From an uncultured Erwinia sp. (lineage in GTDB: Bacteria; Pseudomonadota; Gammaproteobacteria; Enterobacterales; Enterobacteriaceae): 55,194 nucleotides of DNA. The notes under the pieces were generated by a model. It saw nothing but the letters and a program-made list of their open reading frames with translations, ran no database searches and was not told where the DNA came from. Shown one piece after another: positions 49,502 to 55,194 of this stretch (its first letter is position 1; every line of letters begins with the position of its first letter). A program made the translations under genes and the position numbers. Location: contig CAJYIY010000019.1 of the NCBI GenBank assembly GCA_913775305.1, positions 1 through 55,194 of the forward strand. Direction: 5' to 3'.

Positions 49502-52183
49502 ATGGCCGTGACAAATGTTGCTGAACTTAACGCACTGGTAGAACGTGTTAAAAAAGCACAGCGTGAATACGCCAATTTCACTCAAGAACAGGTCGACAAA
49601 ATTTTCCGCGCCGCCGCACTGGCCGCCGCTGATGCCCGAATTCCGCTGGCTAAAATGGCCGTTGCAGAGTCCGGCATGGGTATCGTCGAAGATAAGGTGA
49701 TCAAAAACCACTTCGCTTCCGAATATATCTATAACGCCTACAAAGATGAGAAAACCTGCGGCGTTCTGGCCACCGACGATACCTTTGGTACGATTACCAT
49801 CGCGGAGCCCATCGGCATTATCTGCGGTATTGTTCCAACCACAAACCCTACATCAACGGCGATTTTCAAGGCGCTGATTAGCCTGAAAACCCGTAACGGG
49901 ATTATCTTCTCTCCGCATCCGCGTGCTAAAGACGCCACCAACAAAGCGGCAGATATTGTCCTGCAGGCGGCCATTGCCGCCGGTGCGCCAAAAGACATTA
50001 TTGGATGGATTGATGCGCCGTCCGTCGACCTGTCAAACCAGCTGATGCATCACCCGGATGTCAACCTGATCCTCGCGACCGGAGGCCCGGGCATGGTGAA
50101 AGCAGCCTACAGCTCCGGTAAACCCGCTATCGGCGTGGGTGCCGGTAACACGCCGGTGGTGGTTGATGAAACGGCCGACATCAAGCGCGCCGTGGCATCG
50201 ATTTTGATGTCCAAAACCTTTGATAACGGTGTTATCTGTGCTTCCGAACAGTCCGTGATTGTGGTTGACAGCGTTTACGATGCGGTGCGCGAACGTTTTG
50301 CCAGCCACGGTGGCTATCTGCTACAGGGTAAAGAACTTAAGGCGGTTCAGGAGATGATCCTGAAAAACGGTGCGTTAAACGCCGCAATCGTCGGTCAGCC
50401 CGCGGTAAAAATCGCCGAGATGGCCGGAATAACCGTCCCGGCCGGCACCAAGATTTTGATTGGCGAGGTCACCCGGGTTGACGAGTCCGAGCCGTTTGCC
50501 CACGAAAAACTGTCACCCACGCTGGCCATGTACCGGGCTAAAGACTTTGCTGATGCCGTTGATAAAGCCGAAAAACTGGTTGCCATGGGCGGTATCGGTC
50601 ACACTTCCTGCCTCTATACCGATCAGGATAATCAGTGTGAACGCGTCAATTATTTCGGCGACAAAATGAAAACCGCGCGTATCCTGATCAACACACCGGC
50701 ATCACAGGGGGGTATCGGTGACCTGTATAACTTCAAGCTGGCACCGTCGCTGACGCTGGGCTGTGGCTCATGGGGTGGCAACTCCATTTCTGAAAACGTC
50801 GGACCTAAACATCTGATTAACAAGAAAACCGTGGCCAAGCGAGCTGAAAATATGTTGTGGCATAAACTTCCCAGGTCTGTCTACTTCCGTCGCGGATCGC
50901 TGCCGATTGCCCTTGAAGAAGTGGCCACCGATGGGCACAAACGCGCGTTTATCGTCACCGACCGCTTCCTGTTTAACAACGGCTATGCCGACCAGATCAT
51001 CCGCGTACTGAAGTCACACGGCGTGGAAACTGACGTGTTCTTCGAAGTTGAAGCCGACCCAACGCTGAGCATCGTACGTAAGGGGGCGGACAAAATGAAC
51101 GCCTTTAAACCGGACGTCATCATTGCGCTGGGCGGGGGTTCACCGATGGATGCGGCGAAGATTATGTGGGTAATGTATGAGCATCCGGAAACTCACTTTG
51201 AAGAGCTGGCGCTGCGCTTTATGGATATTCGTAAACGCATCTACAAGTTCCCCAAAATGGGCGTGAAAGCCAAAATGGTGGCGATCACTACCACCTCCGG
51301 TACCGGTTCTGAAGTCACGCCGTTTGCCGTGGTGACCGACGACGCCACGGGCCAGAAATATCCGCTGGCGGATTATGCCCTCACCCCGGATATGGCGATT
51401 GTGGATGCCAACCTGGTGATGGATATGCCGAAATCACTGTGCGCCTTCGGTGGACTTGACGCCGTTACTCACGCGCTGGAAGCCTATGTTTCAGTGATGG
51501 CGAACGAATTCTCGGACGGTCAGGCGTTACAGGCACTTAAACTGCTGCAGGAAAACCTCCCTGCCAGCTATCGCGACGGTGCTAAAAATCCGGTAGCGCG
51601 TGAACGGGTCCACAACGCCGCCACCATCGCCGGTATCGCCTTTGCCAACGCCTTCCTCGGGGTGTGTCACTCAATGGCGCATAAACTTGGCTCTGAGTTC
51701 CACATTCCACACGGACTGGCCAATGCGCTGCTGATTAGCAATGTGATTCGCTACAATGCCAACGATAACCCGACTAAACAGACGGCCTTCAGTCAGTACG
51801 ACCGTCCGCAGGCGCGCCGCCGTTACGCTGAGATCGCCGATCACCTGGGTCTCAGCGCGCCCGGCGACCGTACCGCACAGAAAATTGAGAAGCTGCTGGC
51901 CTGGCTTGAAGAGATGAAAGCCGCACTGGGTATTCCGAAGTCAATTCGTGAAGCGGGCGTTCAGGAGGCCGATTTCCTGGCGAAGGTTGATAAACTGGCT
52001 GAAGATGCCTTTGACGATCAGTGTACCGGTGCAAACCCGCGTTATCCGCTGATTGCTGAACTGAAGCACATCATGCTGGATACCTTCTATGGTCGTGAAT
52101 TCAGTGAGTCTGCCGACGGCGGCGCTGAGGCCCTGCCCCAGGAAGCTGAAATCAAAAAGGCGGAAAAACGCACAAAGAAGTGA
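49502..52183 (+). CDS. adhE: Bifunctional acetaldehyde-CoA/alcohol dehydrogenase
   Basis: The 893-residue fusion (891 in E. coli) has an N-terminal aldehyde dehydrogenase domain with catalytic C246 (GVICASEQ) and a C-terminal iron alcohol dehydrogenase domain with metal ligands in FGGLDAVTHALEA and FLGVCHSMAHKLG. It reduces acetyl-CoA to ethanol in fermentation and forms spirosomes. ATG 49502 is preceded by CAGGAG; the 80-residue longer frame has no homologue support. Confidence 0.97.
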   Translation: MAVTNVAELNALVERVKKAQREYANFTQEQVDKIFRAAALAAADARIPLAKMAVAESGMGIVEDKVIKNHFASEYIYNAYKDEKTCGVLATDDTFGTITIAEPIGIICGIVPTTNPTSTAIFKALISLKTRNGIIFSPHPRAKDATNKAADIVLQAAIAAGAPKDIIGWIDAPSVDLSNQLMHHPDVNLILATGGPGMVKAAYSSGKPAIGVGAGNTPVVVDETADIKRAVASILMSKTFDNGVICASEQSVIVVDSVYDAVRERFASHGGYLLQGKELKAVQEMILKNGALNAAIVGQPAVKIAEMAGITVPAGTKILIGEVTRVDESEPFAHEKLSPTLAMYRAKDFADAVDKAEKLVAMGGIGHTSCLYTDQDNQCERVNYFGDKMKTARILINTPASQGGIGDLYNFKLAPSLTLGCGSWGGNSISENVGPKHLINKKTVAKRAENMLWHKLPRSVYFRRGSLPIALEEVATDGHKRAFIVTDRFLFNNGYADQIIRVLKSHGVETDVFFEVEADPTLSIVRKGADKMNAFKPDVIIALGGGSPMDAAKIMWVMYEHPETHFEELALRFMDIRKRIYKFPKMGVKAKMVAITTTSGTGSEVTPFAVVTDDATGQKYPLADYALTPDMAIVDANLVMDMPKSLCAFGGLDAVTHALEAYVSVMANEFSDGQALQALKLLQENLPASYRDGAKNPVARERVHNAATIAGIAFANAFLGVCHSMAHKLGSEFHIPHGLANALLISNVIRYNANDNPTKQTAFSQYDRPQARRRYAEIADHLGLSAPGDRTAQKIEKLLAWLEEMKAALGIPKSIREAGVQEADFLAKVDKLAEDAFDDQCTGANPRYPLIAELKHIMLDTFYGREFSESADGGAEALPQEAEIKKAEKRTKK

Positions 52184-52217
52184 TTAAGTCCGTCGCGATA
52201 TCCTAGCGGCAAAATCG

Positions 52218-52254
52218 ATGCCGGTTACTTTAGGGTAACCGGCATTATTTTTTA
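52218..52254 (+). terminator. Terminator after adhE
   Basis: ATGCCGGTTAC and GTAACCGGCAT form an 11-bp perfect stem with a 6-base loop, followed by a T-rich ATTATTTTTTAT. It lies about 35 bases after the adhE stop. Confidence 0.92.
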
Positions 52255-52339
52255 TGTTAACGTCTTATTCCCTGCACAGATTGGTTAGCCCGTCTTAACA
52301 TCGACTAAGAATCTTCCCAAGCCGATAATTTAATCCGCA

Positions 52340-52963
52340 TTACTCTTCTTCACCGTAATGATGGCCAAAAATAGCGCGACGCGATCCACTCTCCAGCGCT
52401 TCGAAGTAATGTTTTCGGCATACGGATACATAACTTTCATTCCCCCCGATCTGCACCTGAGCGCCCTCTTTGAATGGCTTACCCTGCTCGTTAAGACGCA
52501 GCACCATCCCGGCCTTTCTGCCGCAGTGACAGACCGTTTTTAATTCCACCAGCTTATCGGCCCAGGCCAGCAGATACTGGCTGCCGCTGAACAGTTCGCC
52601 GCGGAAATCCGTGCGCAATCCATAGCACAGCACCGGGATATCTAAGCGGTCGACAACCTCAGTCAGCTCTTTCACCTGGGCACAGGTAAGAAACTGACTT
52701 TCATCCAGCAGCACGCAGTGCACCGGCTGAATCAGGCTCTCATCCTTAATTTCATTAAATAGTGAAGTCTGGTTACTATACAATTTTGCAGGAGAAGACA
52801 GCCCAATTCGTGAGCCGATGCGCCCTGAACCGAAACGATTATCAAATTCAGCGGTATAGACTATCGTGTGCATTCCGCGCTCACGATAATTATAAGAAGA
52901 TTGCAACAACGCCGTCGATTTTCCGGCGTTCATCACCGAATAGTAGAAATAAAGTTGGGCCAT
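52340..52963 (-). CDS. tdk: Thymidine kinase
   Basis: The 207-residue type II thymidine kinase phosphorylates thymidine in the salvage route. The P-loop (SVMNAGKS, 9-16), the DES/DE motif (LLDESQF) and the zinc-binding cysteines (CHCG, CRKH) are present. It is convergent with adhE and divergent from hns, as in E. coli. Confidence 0.96.
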   Translation of the reverse strand: MAQLYFYYSVMNAGKSTALLQSSYNYRERGMHTIVYTAEFDNRFGSGRIGSRIGLSSPAKLYSNQTSLFNEIKDESLIQPVHCVLLDESQFLTCAQVKELTEVVDRLDIPVLCYGLRTDFRGELFSGSQYLLAWADKLVELKTVCHCGRKAGMVLRLNEQGKPFKEGAQVQIGGNESYVSVCRKHYFEALESGSRRAIFGHHYGEEE

Positions 52964-53260
52964 CGGCCATCACTCCGCAGGGCATAAATGTTGGCTGAAT
53001 TGTAGCATAAACCAGAGGGTTTTTAGGATGGCAGGCTAATTATTATTAGTGATTTAACGGCGCAGCCGCCTGATGTTCTGATATTGACGCTATTTCTGCT
53101 GACTTTAAATAGCACAGTATTGAATGATGTAATATTTGTTTATTCGTTGTTTTGTATTACTTAGACAATTAGCTATTGCAGCTATTGCAGTTCGCAATCG
53201 TCACCACTATTATTATCAGGCATTATGCATTCCTATCAATATAAATTAGAGAACCGGACA
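52964..53260. other. tdk/hns divergent intergenic region
   Basis: These 297 bases are AT-rich and hold the promoters of tdk and hns. A short direct repeat (AGCTATTGC twice, around 53171-53190) and the inverted ATTGCAGTTCGCAAT nearby occur close to the probable hns promoter. H-NS represses its own gene in E. coli through such curved AT-rich DNA. Confidence 0.5.
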
Positions 53261-53668
53261 ATGAGCGAAGCCCTTAAAATTTTGAACAACATCCGTACAT
53301 TGCGTGCGCAGGCAAGAGAATGCAACCTGGAGACGCTGGAAGAAATGCTTGAGAAGCTTGAAGTTGTCGTTAATGAAAGACGCGACGAAGAGAGCCAGGC
53401 GCAGGCTGAAGTTGAAGAGCGCGCCCGTAAACTACAGCAGTACCGCGATATGCTGATTGCTGACGGCATCGATCCTAACGAATTACTCTCCAGCCATAAC
53501 CCGGCGAAAACACCGGGCAAATCCAAACGAGCTTCGCGCCCGGCTAAATATCAGTACGTTGAAGAAAACGGTGAAACTAAAACCTGGACCGGTCAGGGAC
53601 GCACCCCGGTAGTAATCAAAAAAGCCATTGAAGAACAAGGTAAGCAGCTCGAAGACTTTTTACTGTAA
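53261..53668 (+). CDS. hns: H-NS nucleoid-structuring protein
   Basis: The 135-residue protein is very close to E. coli H-NS. An N-terminal oligomerisation coiled coil (1-65) and linker are followed by a C-terminal DNA-binding domain with TWTGQGRTP (108-116). It silences AT-rich, often horizontally acquired genes. ATG 53261 is the conserved start ([17 protein letters not shown]); the longer frame from 53225 is not coding. Confidence 0.98.
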   Translation: MSEALKILNNIRTLRAQARECNLETLEEMLEKLEVVVNERRDEESQAQAEVEERARKLQQYRDMLIADGIDPNELLSSHNPAKTPGKSKRASRPAKYQYVEENGETKTWTGQGRTPVVIKKAIEEQGKQLEDFLL

Positions 53669-53746
53669 TTACCCTAAGAGTCCACCTCTAATACCACACC
53701 AACGGTGTGCTTATTTAGCTTTATTTTTATATCACCAGGTACAAAT

Positions 53747-53774
53747 AAAAAAGGATGCTGACGCGTCCTTTTTT
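53747..53774. terminator. Bidirectional terminator between hns and the epimerase gene
   Basis: AAAAAAGGATGC and GCGTCCTTTTTT form a stem (one G-U pair) with a TGAC loop and flanking A/T runs, ending the convergent hns and epimerase transcripts. Confidence 0.85.
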
Positions 53775-53783
53775 ATTTCGTTA

Positions 53784-54791
53784 TTACACCTGATAAAAAT
53801 CTCTGTACCAGCTGACAAAGTGCGCAACGCCCTCATCGACTGACGTCTTTGGCTTAAAGCCAGTTGCCTCATACAGTGCGCGGGTATCGGCGCTGGTTTC
53901 CAGCACATCACCGGGCTGCATCGGCAGCATATTTTTACGGGCGGTTTGACCAAGCGCATTCTCCAGCGCTTTAATATAGTCCATTAACATTACCGGCTGA
54001 CTGTTACCAATATTATAAACCCGGTAAGGCGCCGAACTGCTCGCCGGGCTACCGGTTTCCACCGTCCAGTTCTCATTCCGCTGAGGAATGATGTCCTGCA
54101 GGCGCAGGATGGATTCGACAATATCGTCGATATAGGTAAAGTCCCGTCGCATTTCACCGTTATTATAAACATCGATACTGTCACCGGCCAGGATAGCGCG
54201 GGTGAACTTGAACAGCGCCATATCCGGCCTGCCCCAAGGGCCATAGACGGTGAAGAAACGCAGTCCGGTAGTCGGAATACCGTACAGATGAGAATAGGTG
54301 TGGGACATCAGCTCATTGGCTTTTTTCGTTGCCGCATACAGTGAGACCGGATGATCAACGGAGTCATCCGTTGAGAATGGCATTTTACGATTCAGGCCAT
54401 ACACCGAACTGGAAGAAGCATAAACTAAATGCCCGACCCGACTGTGGCGACAGCCCTCAAGGATATTTAAATGGCCGATAAGATTCGCGTCCGCGTACGC
54501 CAGTGGATTCTCCAGCGAATAACGCACACCGGCCTGAGCGGCAAGATGAATGACGCGTTCGAAACGCTGCTCGCGAAACAGGCTGGCAATACCTTCACGG
54601 TCGGCAAGGTCAATTTTGATAAAGGTGAAGTCGGGATGGTTTTTAACCAGATCAAGGCGGGCGGTTTTCAGATTAACATCGTAATAATCATTCAGGTTAT
54701 CGATACCGATAACCTGGTGACCGGCCTCAAGCAGGCGTTGAGTGACATGAAAGCCAATAAATCCTGCTGCGCCGGTGACCAGATACTTCAT
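53784..54791 (-). CDS. UDP-glucuronate 4-epimerase family protein
   Basis: The 335-residue extended-SDR enzyme has the NAD-binding GAAGFIG (7-13), a catalytic S/Y/K set (SSS at 126-129, Y152, K156) and resembles Uge/GlaKP/CapI-type UDP-glucuronate 4-epimerases that form UDP-galacturonate. The neighbouring ugd, which makes UDP-glucuronate, supports this substrate. It likely supplies exopolysaccharide, capsule or LPS synthesis. E. coli does not have it next to hns. Confidence 0.85.
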   Translation of the reverse strand: MKYLVTGAAGFIGFHVTQRLLEAGHQVIGIDNLNDYYDVNLKTARLDLVKNHPDFTFIKIDLADREGIASLFREQRFERVIHLAAQAGVRYSLENPLAYADANLIGHLNILEGCRHSRVGHLVYASSSSVYGLNRKMPFSTDDSVDHPVSLYAATKKANELMSHTYSHLYGIPTTGLRFFTVYGPWGRPDMALFKFTRAILAGDSIDVYNNGEMRRDFTYIDDIVESILRLQDIIPQRNENWTVETGSPASSSAPYRVYNIGNSQPVMLMDYIKALENALGQTARKNMLPMQPGDVLETSADTRALYEATGFKPKTSVDEGVAHFVSWYRDFYQV

Positions 54792-54805
54792 ACTTGCCTC
54801 TTCAA

Positions 54806-55194
54806 TTATGCAATGTTAAGGGATGCTCCGCGGCCAATTGCATAATAAACAAAACCGCGTTTGCTGATTCTTTCTGGATCATACAGGTTACGACCATCAA
54901 AAATCACGGCTTCTTTCAGGGCATCTTTAATCACGTCAAAATCCGGTGCGCGGAAGTTCTGCCATTCGGTGCAAATCACCAGGCCATCGGCCCCCTGCAA
55001 CGCCGCTTCTTTGGTTCCCATCAGCTTCAAATCGCTGCGGTGACCGTAAATGCGCTGCGCTTCGTCCATCGCTTCCGGGTCGAACGCCTGTACGGTCGCC
55101 CCCGCCTGCCACAGTGCTTCCATCAGCACCCGGCTTGACGCTTCACGCATATCATCGGTGTTCGGCTTGAATGACAGGCCCCACAGAGCAAAGG
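54806..55194 (-). CDS. ugd: UDP-glucose 6-dehydrogenase (C-terminal part; gene runs off the window)
   Basis: The visible 129-codon 3' part encodes the end of Ugd: [19 protein letters not shown], then a Rossmann-like stretch and the terminal domain [24 protein letters not shown]. Ugd oxidises UDP-glucose to UDP-glucuronate. The 5' end lies beyond the window. It is followed by the UDP-glucuronate 4-epimerase gene on the same strand with a 14-base gap, so both are probably cotranscribed. Confidence 0.95.
   Translation of the reverse strand, partial: FALWGLSFKPNTDDMREASSRVLMEALWQAGATVQAFDPEAMDEAQRIYGHRSDLKLMGTKEAALQGADGLVICTEWQNFRAPDFDVIKDALKEAVIFDGRNLYDPERISKRGFVYYAIGRGASLNIA

Overview
The window is a chromosomal segment of an enterobacterial plant-associated or environmental bacterium, most likely Erwiniaceae (Erwinia or a close Pantoea relative). 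The basis is near-E. coli identity of many proteins, the preserved E. coli gene order from pdeR through osmB, pyrF, ribA, acnA, cysB, topA, the trp operon, tonB, opp and adhE to hns, separate trpG and trpD genes, and lineage-specific insertions such as rpfF. No insertion sequence, prophage, tRNA, rRNA or CRISPR array was found. This is mostly a conserved core region with a few accessory spots.

Layout. 1-6.3 kb: the end of an unidentified gene, a CstA-family transporter, then a convergent pair: a PAS-GGDEF-EAL protein (pdeR/rpfR) and a crotonase-fold DSF synthase homologue (rpfF), followed by a lone araD. 6.6-23.6 kb: osmB; the minus-strand lapA-lapB-pyrF-yciH cluster (LPS control, pyrimidine synthesis); pgpB and ribA divergent; acnA; the short ymiA gene; cysB; topA; yciN; sohB; yciK-btuR; rluB. 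23.6-26.6 kb: an AT-rich gap with a lipoprotein carrying a trypsin-like catalytic triad, then yciO and rnm.

26.6-33.5 kb: the complete tryptophan operon, with promoter and TrpR operator, a tandem-Trp leader peptide, an attenuator, trpE, trpG, trpD, trpCF, trpB and trpA, and a terminator. 33.6-42 kb: a BON-domain lipoprotein, ompW with a perfect FNR half-site pair upstream, a cysteine-cluster protein, yciC-yciB-yciA, tonB, yciI, the short antisense gene yciY, clsA, yciU and a voltage-gated-type K+ channel with a C-terminal zinc ribbon.

42-49 kb: the oppABCDF oligopeptide importer and ychE (marC family), separated by an AT-rich 0.75 kb gap that holds a candidate structured RNA. 49.3-55.2 kb: adhE with an FNR-like site, tdk, hns, a UDP-glucuronate 4-epimerase and the end of ugd, so that UDP-sugar genes for surface polysaccharide lie next to hns.

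The points most worth following up are the rpfF/rpfR cell-cell signalling pair, the protease-like lipoprotein, two candidate small RNAs (about 14.80-14.90 kb and 48.27-48.36 kb, both plus strand), the zinc-ribbon K+ channel, and the two short genes ymiA and yciY.
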